Below, in pieces: positions 55,128-63,962 of a DNA stretch of 64,000 bases. The stretch covers positions 124,001 to 188,000 of the forward strand of contig NZ_JAANZA010000001.1 of NCBI RefSeq assembly GCF_012274275.1, given 5' to 3'. Both the position numbers and the translations under genes were made by a program. The notes under the pieces were generated by a model. The model was not told where the DNA came from. It worked only from the letters and a program-made list of their open reading frames with translations, and searched no databases. Position 1 is the stretch's first letter; each line of letters opens with the position of its first letter. The DNA comes from Cryobacterium sp. BB307. GTDB lineage: Bacteria > Actinomycetota > Actinomycetes > Actinomycetales > Microbacteriaceae.

Positions 55128-55916
55128 TCAGGGAAGGTGCGGACCGAGAACTCGGGCCATGGTCAGGGTGAGGTTTCGGTCGAGGCTCTCGTAGACGGGA
55201 AGAAGGGGCGTCGCACCTATCTTGGTGTGGCTCACACCCGCCGCGTCGACGATGGCGACTGGTTCGAGGTCGCGCAGGATGGCCCAGAACGGCTGGAAGA
55301 AGTAGACGCCCCGGCCAGTGCCTTCGAGCTGCTGAAGCGCGGCATCGGCATAGCCTTGCCTAGCTTCGACCGTCGTGGGGAAACTGGTAAAGAGAGAGCT
55401 GGCCGGATACAGCGGATCCTCATCCACTTGCATCGGGGCGGGAACCGCGTACCAGTCGTGCCGGTCGTTGACAGCAGCGTTGAGCGCGCTGGCGATGATC
55501 CGATATGCGAGTGAACGAGGTGTGGTGCCGGGTGTCGCCTTCGGCACTCCGAGTCCGGTGCCGACCTCGATGCGCTTGACGATTTCGTGAGGGTTGGATG
55601 CGGCCATCATCTGGATCCAGCTGATTGCCTTGACTTGCCCGTCGACTAGATACTTGCATCCGCCGACGAGATCCCACTGAATGCTCATCGCGTCTTGCTC
55701 ATCGTGGACGATCACCAGGCGGTCACCTTCGTCGACCTCAACGCCCGAGATCCGGAGGTGAGGGTGGCGCCTCACGAGCTCGCTGGCGATCCACCAGATC
55801 TGGGCGTAAAGGAATCGGTCGGCCGGCGGATGGTAATCCTCCCAGCCGTCGCCATCATCATCGTCGTCACCAACGACGAAGTCGTTGCCATTGTTGTTCG
55901 ACGACGTGTAGGTCAT
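55128..55916 (-). CDS. Unknown partner protein of the HAD-HD fusion
   Basis: A 262-residue protein with no motif I can assign with confidence. It opens MTYTSSNNNGNDFVVGDDDD, an Asn/Asp-rich low-complexity stretch, then a compact domain: LYAQIWWIASELVRRHPHLR, YLVDGQVKAISWIQMM, TPRSLAYRIIASALNAAV and WAILRDLEPVAIVDA. I considered the TY-Chap putative peptide chaperone group as a possible relative but cannot confirm it. The ATG at 55914-55916 has GAAGGAG upstream. It is nine bases from the HAD-HD gene, so the two form an operon. Confidence 0.6.
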   Translation of the reverse strand: MTYTSSNNNGNDFVVGDDDDDGDGWEDYHPPADRFLYAQIWWIASELVRRHPHLRISGVEVDEGDRLVIVHDEQDAMSIQWDLVGGCKYLVDGQVKAISWIQMMAASNPHEIVKRIEVGTGLGVPKATPGTTPRSLAYRIIASALNAAVNDRHDWYAVPAPMQVDEDPLYPASSLFTSFPTTVEARQGYADAALQQLEGTGRGVYFFQPFWAILRDLEPVAIVDAAGVSHTKIGATPLLPVYESLDRNLTLTMARVLGPHLP

Positions 55917-55957
55917 TGGCGCTCCTTCGCATCGATAAGGGTCATCGCATTCGCACG

Positions 55958-56086
55958 CTACCGGCGACGACGTCGGGGCTTCGGTGTCAAAGCCGCCAAA
56001 AGAAGCGAAGCAATGAGAACTAGCCACATCCACCACGGCATCGACTGTAGGAACAAAACGAACCCCTCGATGACTGCGTTTGCCAT
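55958..56086 (-). CDS. Small single-membrane-segment protein
   Basis: A 42-residue frame, MANAVIEGFVLFLQSMPWWM followed by WLVLIASLLLAAL and a basic PKPRRRRR tail: one membrane helix with a positive C-terminus, probably facing the cytoplasm. The frame extends upstream to 56164, and ATG 56125 is another possible start. It lies 41 bases upstream of the unknown partner gene in the same orientation. The ribosome site is weak, so the start and even expression are uncertain. Confidence 0.4.
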   Translation of the reverse strand: MANAVIEGFVLFLQSMPWWMWLVLIASLLLAALTPKPRRRRR

Positions 56087-56207
56087 AAGGGGCCCAGTAT
56101 CCACGCCTACGTTTTCAAGTCTCATTCCTCGACCGTACTTCGGGGCGCCGACATTCCCTCGCATCCGGTAGCCTGTGGCGATCGGTCAGTGGTGGGGGGC
56201 TCAGGGC

Positions 56208-58964
56208 ATGACGGGAGTTTGGCGTCCGTCGGAGTGGGGTAAGAGGTTCACACGCGCGGACGACTGGCGGGTCAGTGTCGTTGAGAACGGCATCCTCATT
56301 GAGACCGGAGAACTGACTCAGCGCATCGCACTCGATGAAGCGGATGCCTTCACTGTGCGGACAGGAGCTCTTTGGTCCGTCATTCGGGTGGCCTTCCCCG
56401 ACTTCATCGAGCTTCGCGGGATTCCAAATCGAACCGCTCGACAACTGCGACGCACGGTTGAAGCAGAACGGTCTCGGTACCTCGAAGAGCTGCGGGTGGC
56501 GCAGCTCAAGACAAGGTTTGATGAGACGGCAAACCGCGTTGTCGCGTGGGCGCGGGAATTCTTCGAGAGCTCCCGCTCACACCTCTCGCAGCGGGGCTGG
56601 CTGACTCGGGAGCACACCGCGCGATGGCTCGAGGCGAAACCCTCCGATGGGTTCGGTGAGCTGCTCGTAGCGGCCGAGCTTGAGGAGCACCGCGCTGCAC
56701 AGCGTGGCGAGGTCCTTGAAGCAATCGACCTGTGGCAGGCGGACCTCCAGACCTACGTCGCCTCCTGGAACGAGCACTACCTCGAAGCCGAGCTGGAGAC
56801 CCATCGCGATTTCTTCGCTCGCGTTGAAAGCTCACCGCTCACCGAGGAGCAGGCCCGGGCGGTCGTCTGCTTCGACAATCGAGTCCAGGTAATAGCATCC
56901 GCCGGCTCTGGCAAGACCTCGACGATGATCGCGAAAGCCGGCTACGCCCTTCATCGCGGACTGATTCCTGCGGACAAGATCTTGATGCTGGCTTTCAATG
57001 CCAAGGCTGCAAAGGAGCTGAAGGAACGCGTCAACACGCGGCTGACGCCGCTCGGCCTCGACGCCGAAAAAGTGGAAGCGAACACGTTCCATTCCTTCGG
57101 TCTACACGTCATCGGTCACGCGACCGGGCGCAAACCCAGCCTTGCCCCGTGGGTGGACCACGCCGGCGGCGACATTCGCCAGGTCATGCAAATCGTCGAC
57201 GAGCTGCGCGATTCGGACCCAGGTTTTCGCACCGAGTGGGACTTGTTCCGCCTCGTCTTCGGGCGTGACCTGCCTGACTTCGGCGAGGAGGAGGATGAAC
57301 CCGAAGCGTGGGACCCGGTAAAGCGAAACGCGGGCTTTCGCACCCTTCAGGGAGAGGTCGTTCGCAGCCAGGGCGAACGACTGATCGCCGACTGGCTGTT
57401 CTACAACGGTGTCGAGTACGAGTACGAGCGCCCCTATGAGGTCGACACGGCCAGCGCCGATCGCATCCAGTACAGGCCGGACTTCTATTACCCGAGCATC
57501 GATGTCTACCACGAGCACTGGGCGCTAAATGAAGCAGGCGAAGCGCCGCCGGAGTTTGAGAGCTATCTCGAGGATCTCCAATGGAAGCGCGCCACTCATG
57601 CGGAGAACGGCACCACGCTGCTGGAGACGACGATGGCGTCAATCTGGAACGGCCGGGCCTTCGACTACCTCACCAACGAACTGAGCTACCGCGGCATCCG
57701 GCTTGATCCGAATCCTGATCGCCCCGTGGTCGGCGAACCGCCGATCGAGAACGAGCGGCTGGTAACAACGTTCCGCACGTTCCTCGTCCACGCCAAGAGC
57801 AACCAGCTGAGCGACGAGCAGTTACACGAACGGATGCTGGCGGAGAGCAAGCAGAAGTTTCAATTCCGCCATGGCAAGTTCCTGCGCCTGTTCAGCGCGA
57901 TCAGGCGCCGGTGGGAAGAGAAGCTCGCCGAGGGCGGCTGGATTGACTTCGAAGACATGTTGAACCTCGCTGCCGACCATCTGGAGTCCGGTCGTTGGGC
58001 TAGCCCATTCGAGCTCGTGATGGTGGACGAAATGCAGGATGCCAGCCATGCACGTGCCCGATTGGTCCGCGCCCTGATTCGCGAGCCAGGCCGATACTTG
58101 TTTGCCGTGGGTGATGACTGGCAGAGCATCAACCGTTTCGCTGGCGCTGACCTTTCGGTGATGACCCAGTTCGAGCAGTGGTTCGGCGCCGCCGAAGTGC
58201 TCCGGCTGGAGCGCACCTTCCGCTGCCCTCAGTCGATCTGCGACGTTTCGAGCCGCTTCGTAAGCAAGAACCCCGAACAGTTACGCAAGCGGGTCGTCTC
58301 TTCCACGCGTGAAACACCGCCGACGCTAGCCGCCATCTCGGTCGCAAGGGACGACCACGTGCGCAGCGCCATCCGGAATCACTTGGAGAAACTTGACAAG
58401 CAGGTGACAGGTGAGCCGCGTCCGGCGACAGTGTTCATCCTCGGCCGCTACCGGTTCCACGAATCCAACGTGCCGTCCGGCGACCTCAAGAAGTTCAAGA
58501 ATCTGGATGTCGCCTTTTCGACCATGCACGCATCGAAGGGTTTGGAAGCCGACTACATCGTCATTCCGGGGATGACACGAGGTAGCTACGGCTTCCCCAG
58601 CCGGATCGTTGACGATCCGGTGCTGCGGTTGGCGATGCCGGCAGCGGAAAGCTTCCCTAGGGCGGAGGAGCGACGACTCTTCTATGTTGCGCTGACGCGA
58701 GCTCGCCGTGCGGTGACGCTGCTGACGGTGAAGGGACGTGAGTCCGCGTTTTTGGGAGAGCTGGTGAAGGAGCACGGGTTGGTCGTTCGTGACGCATACG
58801 GCGCGGTGGCCAGCACGGTCAGCTGCACCGAATGCGCCGACGGCGTCATGGTGAAGCGGAAGGGCAAGTTCGGGTCTTTCTTGGGCTGCAGCAACTTCCC
58901 GAAATGCCGGAACACGATGAAGGTTGACGCCGATGGCAACCCGGTCGACAAGCAGAACGCATGA
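56208..58964 (+). CDS. DNA helicase IV-like protein with nuclease-like insert and zinc ribbon
   Basis: A 918-residue superfamily 1 helicase closest in layout to E. coli helicase IV: LTREHTARWL and SSPLTEEQARAVV ahead of Walker A ASAGSGKTSTMI near residues 228-239, then VDEMQDASHARARLVRAL, VGDDWQSINRFAGADLSVMT near 634-653, and ADYIVIPGM plus RRLFYVALTRARRAV toward the end. Between the helicase halves is an insert (about residues 385-470) with GERLIADWLFYNGVEYEYE, YRPDFYYP and YHEHW, resembling a PD-(D/E)XK nuclease site. The C-terminus is a topoisomerase-type zinc ribbon (CTEC and FLGCSNFPKC). ATG 56208 is used; a GTG at 56175 is possible. It could act in repair or defence. Confidence 0.85.
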   Translation: MTGVWRPSEWGKRFTRADDWRVSVVENGILIETGELTQRIALDEADAFTVRTGALWSVIRVAFPDFIELRGIPNRTARQLRRTVEAERSRYLEELRVAQLKTRFDETANRVVAWAREFFESSRSHLSQRGWLTREHTARWLEAKPSDGFGELLVAAELEEHRAAQRGEVLEAIDLWQADLQTYVASWNEHYLEAELETHRDFFARVESSPLTEEQARAVVCFDNRVQVIASAGSGKTSTMIAKAGYALHRGLIPADKILMLAFNAKAAKELKERVNTRLTPLGLDAEKVEANTFHSFGLHVIGHATGRKPSLAPWVDHAGGDIRQVMQIVDELRDSDPGFRTEWDLFRLVFGRDLPDFGEEEDEPEAWDPVKRNAGFRTLQGEVVRSQGERLIADWLFYNGVEYEYERPYEVDTASADRIQYRPDFYYPSIDVYHEHWALNEAGEAPPEFESYLEDLQWKRATHAENGTTLLETTMASIWNGRAFDYLTNELSYRGIRLDPNPDRPVVGEPPIENERLVTTFRTFLVHAKSNQLSDEQLHERMLAESKQKFQFRHGKFLRLFSAIRRRWEEKLAEGGWIDFEDMLNLAADHLESGRWASPFELVMVDEMQDASHARARLVRALIREPGRYLFAVGDDWQSINRFAGADLSVMTQFEQWFGAAEVLRLERTFRCPQSICDVSSRFVSKNPEQLRKRVVSSTRETPPTLAAISVARDDHVRSAIRNHLEKLDKQVTGEPRPATVFILGRYRFHESNVPSGDLKKFKNLDVAFSTMHASKGLEADYIVIPGMTRGSYGFPSRIVDDPVLRLAMPAAESFPRAEERRLFYVALTRARRAVTLLTVKGRESAFLGELVKEHGLVVRDAYGAVASTVSCTECADGVMVKRKGKFGSFLGCSNFPKCRNTMKVDADGNPVDKQNA

Positions 58965-59004
58965 AATGCGCGCCAGCTAGTTAGCCAGCTCCGACGTTTG
59001 GGGC

Positions 59005-59613
59005 CTAGATACGGAACGTTGGCTTCTGACGCCAGAGTGCGCTGATCGCCTCGTCGGCATTGTTCTGAGACAGCAATGCGGCAACCTCCACATCCTGAAA
59101 CCGCACGGTGGGCCGCCAACCGTAGCGAGGAGGCAGTACGTCCGCCAGGAAATCTCGGAACGCTCGTTGGCGGTGTCGACCTCCAGCATCGGGAAACAGT
59201 GGCGGCTTGGGTGCAGCGAACCCACCGCCCGCTTCACGCCCCTGTAGACGGATACATCGGTCACGCCATGCCGACACATCGAAGCCAACCGGTAGCGAGT
59301 CGTCATAGACCTCGAGGGTCGTCAGCCGTGCTGCTGTGAAGTGTTGGCGCTCGTCGAACTCAACGATCTGACGGCTGCCATCGGCGTAGGTCAGAACCAG
59401 ATCCACACGGCGTCGCTCACGAGGTGGCATAACGTCGGGAAGGATGTTGCCGGTCAACTGACCGTAGACGTGCTGTGCGAGCATCCACGCGTTCCCGAGT
59501 TCGTCGCGGCCCGGTCGTCGCAGCCAATCCGGAGCGACTTCCGTTTCTACTGTGGCGAGCCCCGAGAGCACTCGTTCAAGAACCGAGGTGAACCGACGTT
59601 GTAGTTCGGGCAT
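59005..59613 (-). CDS. Possible small PD-(D/E)XK-type nuclease
   Basis: A protein of about 202 residues with no firm family. The middle has RRRVDLVLTYADGSRQIVEF followed by DERQHFTAARL: an Asp, a beta hairpin, then Glu-x-Asp and Gln, which resembles the active-site spacing of Vsr or PD-(D/E)XK nucleases, with Asp in place of the usual Lys. The N-terminus is helical (LQRRFTSVLERVLSG). The ATG at 59613 is used; a GTG at 59637 would add eight residues. Neither has a clear ribosome site. A perfect inverted repeat lies just upstream. It converges with the helicase IV-like gene, 40 bases away. Confidence 0.5.
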   Translation of the reverse strand: MPELQRRFTSVLERVLSGLATVETEVAPDWLRRPGRDELGNAWMLAQHVYGQLTGNILPDVMPPRERRRVDLVLTYADGSRQIVEFDERQHFTAARLTTLEVYDDSLPVGFDVSAWRDRCIRLQGREAGGGFAAPKPPLFPDAGGRHRQRAFRDFLADVLPPRYGWRPTVRFQDVEVAALLSQNNADEAISALWRQKPTFRI

Positions 59614-59657
59614 GCGCCAATTCTTGTGGATGACCACAACGAAGACGAACGAGCCAG

Positions 59658-59687
59658 AGCGGTGGGTCGAGTATTCGACCCACCGCT
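59658..59687. terminator. Perfect 13-base inverted repeat
   Basis: AGCGGTGGGTCGA (59658-59670) and its exact complement TCGACCCACCGCT (59675-59687) flank a four-base GTAT loop, giving a very stable hairpin. It lies 115 bases beyond the exonuclease stop and about 20-45 bases before the possible nuclease start, so it may be a terminator for the first or an operator for the second. No T-run follows. Confidence 0.6.
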
Positions 59688-59802
59688 ACGGACGAGGACT
59701 AGTACAGCTTCCGCCACCTGGTGCTCTGTCCGGTTCCACACTGGCCGCACGGCGGCAGCGCATCACCGCCGGCCGCCCTGCCGAAAAGACTGAATTCGGA
59801 CA

Positions 59803-61050
59803 TCAAGCTTCCATCAGCCGCATGAGGGTCGCCTCATCGACGATCGGGATGCCGTAGTCCCTCGCCTTTTTGGCCTTGCCAGACAGACTGTCTGGATCGG
59901 CGGCAGCCACAAGCTTGACCTTCTTGGTCACGCCGGAGCCAGCCGTGAACCCCTTGCCTCGCAGGTGCTCCTCCCACTCCGAGCGGGGGCGCATCATCTC
60001 GCCGGTGAGCACGATGAGGTCGCCGGGGGACAGCGCAAACACGCCCACCGCTAGGGACGCATCCGTACGGTCCGCGTTGACCTTCGTCTCGCGAGCGTCG
60101 AACGATGCAGCAATTGCCTCCGTGGAGATGTCCAAAAGGTTGCCTACCGCCACCAAGTCCGCCATCTCGGTTCCGGTAAGGACGCCATCCGACCATGCCA
60201 CGTCGGTCAGCTGATTGAAGTACTCCAGGTGAAGCTGCTGGCACATGTTACGCGAGAGCCCGACCTCTTCCGCAAGACTCACTAGCGCCTGCGACTCGTG
60301 GACGGACAGGTGCCTATCCAGTAGACAGCGATCAAGCAGGGCGAGGTAGTCGACATGCTGAGCTGGGCCGGCATACTCCGGCATCTTCTCAGTGATGCGC
60401 TGAAGAAAGGTGGCTGCCGTGATGTCCGGGGAGCCGCCCTCATCCGGGCGCGGGAACCATTCAGCCTTTGCGCCACCACTGATCTTCGGCCACTGATACT
60501 CCAGTGCCGCATCGAAGTGCGCGTACCAGAACTGTCGATCGGCCGACTGCTCGATGTAAGCACTCAGCAATCGTGCGGTCGCAAGGGCATCGACCACCGC
60601 ACGGTGCGCGCCGACCAATTCGATGTCAAATGCCGCGCAGCAGTCCGAAAGAGCGCGGCCGGCGCCCGGGAGGAAGTCCCTCGCCAGCTGCATAGTGCAC
60701 AGGGAGGGAAGTCCGGGGTTCACCCATGCCTCGGTCCGCTCGAGCTCTGCGACGAGGAATCGTGTGTCGAAGCTCGCATTGTGCGCAACGATCACGCGTC
60801 CGTCCAAGAGTTCGACGAGGTCCGGAGCGATCTGCGCGAAGGCGGGTGCACTCACGATGTCCGCAGCCCGGATGCAGTGGATGTCCTGCCTGCCAAGGTC
60901 ACGGCCGGGGTTGATGAGCGTCTCCCACTGCCCCTCGATGACGCCGTTCTCGTTCGTGTGCACGACAGCGACCTCGATCGCCCGATCGTGGCCGCTAGGG
61001 AAAAGACCAGTCGTCTCAAAGTCGATCACCGCGAAGCCGGGTCCTGGCAT
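59803..61050 (-). CDS. DnaQ-like 3'-5' exonuclease with TerB-like middle and BRCT domain
   Basis: A 415-residue protein. Residues 5-170 form a DEDDh exonuclease: VIDFETTGLFPSG (Asp8, Glu10), AHNASFDTRFLVAEL near residue 90, and AHRAVVDALATARLL near 147-161 (His-x4-Asp). A helical middle (YLALLDRCLLDRHLSVHESQ, then SDGVLTGTEMADLVAVG) looks TerB-like. The C-terminal 80 residues are a BRCT domain (DLIVLTGEMMRPRSEWEEHL, then GIPIVDEATLMRLM). It probably trims or proofreads DNA ends. The ATG at 61050 has a GAGGAG ribosome site. It is likely a repair exonuclease but sits at the edge of the defence region. Confidence 0.85.
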   Translation of the reverse strand: MPGPGFAVIDFETTGLFPSGHDRAIEVAVVHTNENGVIEGQWETLINPGRDLGRQDIHCIRAADIVSAPAFAQIAPDLVELLDGRVIVAHNASFDTRFLVAELERTEAWVNPGLPSLCTMQLARDFLPGAGRALSDCCAAFDIELVGAHRAVVDALATARLLSAYIEQSADRQFWYAHFDAALEYQWPKISGGAKAEWFPRPDEGGSPDITAATFLQRITEKMPEYAGPAQHVDYLALLDRCLLDRHLSVHESQALVSLAEEVGLSRNMCQQLHLEYFNQLTDVAWSDGVLTGTEMADLVAVGNLLDISTEAIAASFDARETKVNADRTDASLAVGVFALSPGDLIVLTGEMMRPRSEWEEHLRGKGFTAGSGVTKKVKLVAAADPDSLSGKAKKARDYGIPIVDEATLMRLMEA

Positions 61051-61268
61051 GGGACTCCTCTCGTTCCCGCCCGAGGCTAATGGACCGCTAGGGCGTGACG
61101 GCATCCCCAGAGTGGGGTGCCGCTTGGGCAAAGAGCACGGCGAAGGCGCGAATGCCGAGCACCCGAGATACCAATGTCAGTGGCCACGCTCACACTGATC
61201 TCGCCCGCTTACCCAAGCAGCAACATCCGCTCAACCCGACCCGAACTACCCGACCCGAAGGAGACCAC

Positions 61269-61907
61269 ATGGCCGACGACAACTACACCGCGACGCTGCT
61301 GGTGATCGACCGCAGCGGATCCATGACCACCATCCGCGACGAGATGGTCGGCGCGCTCACCACCCTGCTCGAGAAGCAGGCGGCCGAGGAGGGCATGCTC
61401 ACTGTCGATGTGGTCACCTTCGACAAGGTGATCGAGCGGCAGGACCACTTCGCCGACCCGAAGGATGTCGTCATCCGACTCGAGCCGCGCGGCGGCACCG
61501 CGCTGTACGACGCGCTCGGCATCTCGATCGGCGAGTTCGGACGCGACCTGGCAGCGCTGCCGGAGCACGCGCGCCCGGGAACCGTGCAGGTCGTCGTCGT
61601 CACCGACGGCGAAGAGAACTCCAGCCAGGAGTACAGCCTCGACACGGTGCGCACCCTGATCACCGAGCAGAAGGAGAAGTACAGCTGGGACTTCGTCTTC
61701 CTCGGCGCCAACCAGGACGCCGTGCTCACCGGTGCAAGTCTGGGCATCGACGCGGACAGTTCGCTCACCTACGCTCCGGATGCCGAAGGAGTGGCTGGTG
61801 CGTCCGAGAGCCTGCACCGGTACATGAGCAGTGTGCGGAAGAAGGACAAGGTCGGGTTCCTGGACGAGGAGCGTTCACGCGCGGAGGGCAGGGGTACGAG
61901 CGCCTAG
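61269..61907 (+). CDS. VWA-domain protein
   Basis: A 212-residue von Willebrand factor A domain that binds a metal and probably a protein ligand. The MIDAS site is complete: LLVIDRSGSMTTI (Asp14, Ser16, Ser18), EPRGGTALYDALG for the Thr, and VVVTDGEENSSQEY for the Asp. No signal peptide, so it is cytoplasmic. AAGGAG lies seven bases before the ATG at 61269; the longer frame upstream overlaps the exonuclease gene. VWA proteins often work with AAA ATPases, but none is adjacent. Confidence 0.88.
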   Translation: MADDNYTATLLVIDRSGSMTTIRDEMVGALTTLLEKQAAEEGMLTVDVVTFDKVIERQDHFADPKDVVIRLEPRGGTALYDALGISIGEFGRDLAALPEHARPGTVQVVVVTDGEENSSQEYSLDTVRTLITEQKEKYSWDFVFLGANQDAVLTGASLGIDADSSLTYAPDAEGVAGASESLHRYMSSVRKKDKVGFLDEERSRAEGRGTSA

Positions 61908-61945
61908 ATCCAGACGGGCTTGGCCGTGAGGTTCGGGATAGCAAG

Positions 61946-61967
61946 GGTCTCGACAGGCTCGACCACC
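61946..61967. repeat. 22-base dispersed repeat, copy 2
   Basis: Exact inverted copy of the element at 2652-2673, containing GGTCTCGACAGGCTCGACC. It lies in the 89-base gap between the convergent VWA and multicopper oxidase genes, where it could also serve as a transcription stop. Confidence 0.7.
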
Positions 61968-61996
61968 GATTGGGCGCCAACCGACGGGTCGACCGC

Positions 61997-63499
61997 TCAC
62001 TCGGGCCGGTTGCCCGCCTCGCCGTTGATGGTGAACGGGGTCGTCACGCCTTCGTACATGACGTGCGCGACCAGGCCGTCGACCGCGTGGGGGAGGGTGT
62101 GGCAGTGGTCGCTCCAGATACCCGGGTTGTCGGCCACGAACGCGATGTCGTAAGACTCACCCGGGTGCACATCGAGCGAGTCGACCCACCACGGGCTGCC
62201 GGATGCCGCCACCCCGTCCCGCGCCAGCACCACGACGTGATGACCGTGCAGGTGCATGGGATGCACATCACCCGAATCGTTGCGCAGGTGCATCCGGACG
62301 ACGTCCCCCTCCCGCACATGGAACATCGGCACATCCGGGAACATCCGCCCATTGATCGTCCAGAAATTCCCGGGCCGGCCATCGATGACACCGAAGCGAC
62401 GCGCGATCACGTAGTCGAATGATCGGTCCGGCGCGGTCGGGTCGAAAGCCAGCGGCTCGGCCGAGCCGTAGGAGAGCAGGTCGAGGGTGTCCTGCGGCTG
62501 AGTCGCGGGCGGGGCGGATGCCTCCGGATGCGACGAGTCGGCGATGATCACACCGCGCGCGCCACCGACCTGCAGCCGCACGGCGCCGCCATCGCTGGGC
62601 ACCCGCACCGCGACATCCGCTCGCCCGCCAGCCGGGATCAGCAACCGCTGCCCGTTGACGTCGGTCGACGCGTTCACGTCGTGGCCATCGATCGCGACGA
62701 CGCGGAACGGCGCCGCCGACCACACCGCGGCCGTGCCCTGGTCGGTGTTGATCACGCGCACCCGCACGGTTTCGCCCGCCGCAGCCTCGACGCGTTCATC
62801 TGCGGCGCGGCCGTTCAGCGTGTGCTCGCCGCCGTAGACGTGCAGCAGCGCTGTCACGTCGACGTCGACGTCGGTCGCAGGTTCAGGCGCAGACGTCCCG
62901 GCCGGGTCGATGACGATCGCCCCGAGCAGTCCGCCCAGCACCTGCTCGTGCGACACCTGATGCGAGTGGTACCAGTAGGTGCCGGCATCCGTCGCCACGA
63001 ACCGGTAGACGTGACGCCCGCCGACCGGCACGGCGTCCTGGGTGATGCCGGCCACACCGTCGGCCGCGTTCGGCACGTCGATGCCGTGCCAGTGCAGCGT
63101 CGCGCCATCCGTCACCGACTCGTTGACGAGCTCGACCTCGACGAGGTCGCCCTGCGTCGCGCGGATCTCCGGGCCGGGCGATGTGCCATTCACCGTGAAC
63201 CCGTCGACGCGGCGGCCGCCAGGCACGTCGATCGGCTCCTGCCGCACGACAAACCTCACGTGCACGTCGGCGGGCCGGTCGGGGTCGGCCGTCAGCGAGG
63301 TCACGCTCACGCCAGCCCCAGCGGCCGAAGCAGAGGCATCATGCCCGGCATGGGCGGCGTGCTCGCCGCCGGCCCCCATGTCCATCACCGAGTACTCGCC
63401 GAGCAGGGTGCCGCTCCACGCGAGCGCGCCGGCGCCCAGCCCGATGGTCATCGCGCTGCCGACGGCGGCGTACCGCAGGATGTCACGACGTGACGGCAT
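61997..63499 (-). CDS. Tat-exported multicopper oxidase
   Basis: A 500-residue multicopper oxidase, probably oxidising Cu(I), phenols or a similar substrate outside the membrane. A Tat signal is visible (SRRDILRYAAVGSAMTIGLG). All copper motifs are present: HWHG at residues 136-139, WYHSH at 176-180, HPMHLHGHHV near 417-426 and HCHTLPHAVDGLVAHV near 465-480, giving the trinuclear and type 1 sites. The His/Met-rich stretch GEHAAHAGHDAS near residue 46 may bind copper. The start ATG at 63499 lies inside the end of the upstream membrane-protein gene (17-base overlap), so the two are coupled. Confidence 0.92.
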   Translation of the reverse strand: MPSRRDILRYAAVGSAMTIGLGAGALAWSGTLLGEYSVMDMGAGGEHAAHAGHDASASAAGAGVSVTSLTADPDRPADVHVRFVVRQEPIDVPGGRRVDGFTVNGTSPGPEIRATQGDLVEVELVNESVTDGATLHWHGIDVPNAADGVAGITQDAVPVGGRHVYRFVATDAGTYWYHSHQVSHEQVLGGLLGAIVIDPAGTSAPEPATDVDVDVTALLHVYGGEHTLNGRAADERVEAAAGETVRVRVINTDQGTAAVWSAAPFRVVAIDGHDVNASTDVNGQRLLIPAGGRADVAVRVPSDGGAVRLQVGGARGVIIADSSHPEASAPPATQPQDTLDLLSYGSAEPLAFDPTAPDRSFDYVIARRFGVIDGRPGNFWTINGRMFPDVPMFHVREGDVVRMHLRNDSGDVHPMHLHGHHVVVLARDGVAASGSPWWVDSLDVHPGESYDIAFVADNPGIWSDHCHTLPHAVDGLVAHVMYEGVTTPFTINGEAGNRPE

Positions 63500-63962
63500 C
63501 GGATGTCGCCTGCTTCCGGTCCAGCATCGCGGCCGACCGAGACGACCGCCGCACCCGCACCGCAGCGGTGACCGCTGCGGCCACGATGGCCAGCGCGTTC
63601 GCGCCATGAATCAGCCCCAGATACGGGGAACCGACAATTGCGAACCCGAGTGTGGCTTGCAGCCCGACCAACGCCAGGACGATCGCCGCCCACAGCTTCG
63701 CTCCCCTGACGCGCACGAAGAACGAGACCACGAGGAGCACGACCGCCAGCAGCGGGATCAGTCCCCCGCCGACAAGTGCGTGCAGCACGAAGCCGAGCTC
63801 GCCGACGCCACCCGCCTGACGGCTTTCGAGCAGCGCCTTGTCGACGACACCGCCATTCGCCACGCTGTTGAGCAGCCCGCCAAACGCGAACGCGATGGCG
63901 GCGGCCTGCACGACAACGCCGCCCGCGATGCTCCAAGCCAGACCTGCGTAGACCTTGTACAT
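63483..63962 (-). CDS. Four-segment membrane protein, partner of the multicopper oxidase
   Basis: A 159-residue integral membrane protein with about four hydrophobic segments (YAGLAWSIAGGVVVQAAAIA, LHALVGGGLIPLLAVVLLVV, LWAAIVLALVGLQATLGFAI, GANALAIVAAAVTAAVRV) and a basic C-terminal tail. I do not recognise a motif beyond a general resemblance to small DUF6220-like proteins. The ATG at 63960-63962 has AGGGAG seven bases upstream. Overlap with the oxidase gene suggests a joint role, perhaps in respiration or copper handling. Confidence 0.75.
   Translation of the reverse strand: MYKVYAGLAWSIAGGVVVQAAAIAFAFGGLLNSVANGGVVDKALLESRQAGGVGELGFVLHALVGGGLIPLLAVVLLVVSFFVRVRGAKLWAAIVLALVGLQATLGFAIVGSPYLGLIHGANALAIVAAAVTAAVRVRRSSRSAAMLDRKQATSDAVTS

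Noticed and set aside
54420..55514. A 364-codon plus-strand open frame
   Set aside because: It is antisense to the HAD-HD gene and its partner, both of which have strong motifs and ribosome sites.
59552..59857. A 101-codon plus-strand frame across the inverted repeat
   Set aside because: It runs through the hairpin and overlaps two minus-strand genes, with no motif.
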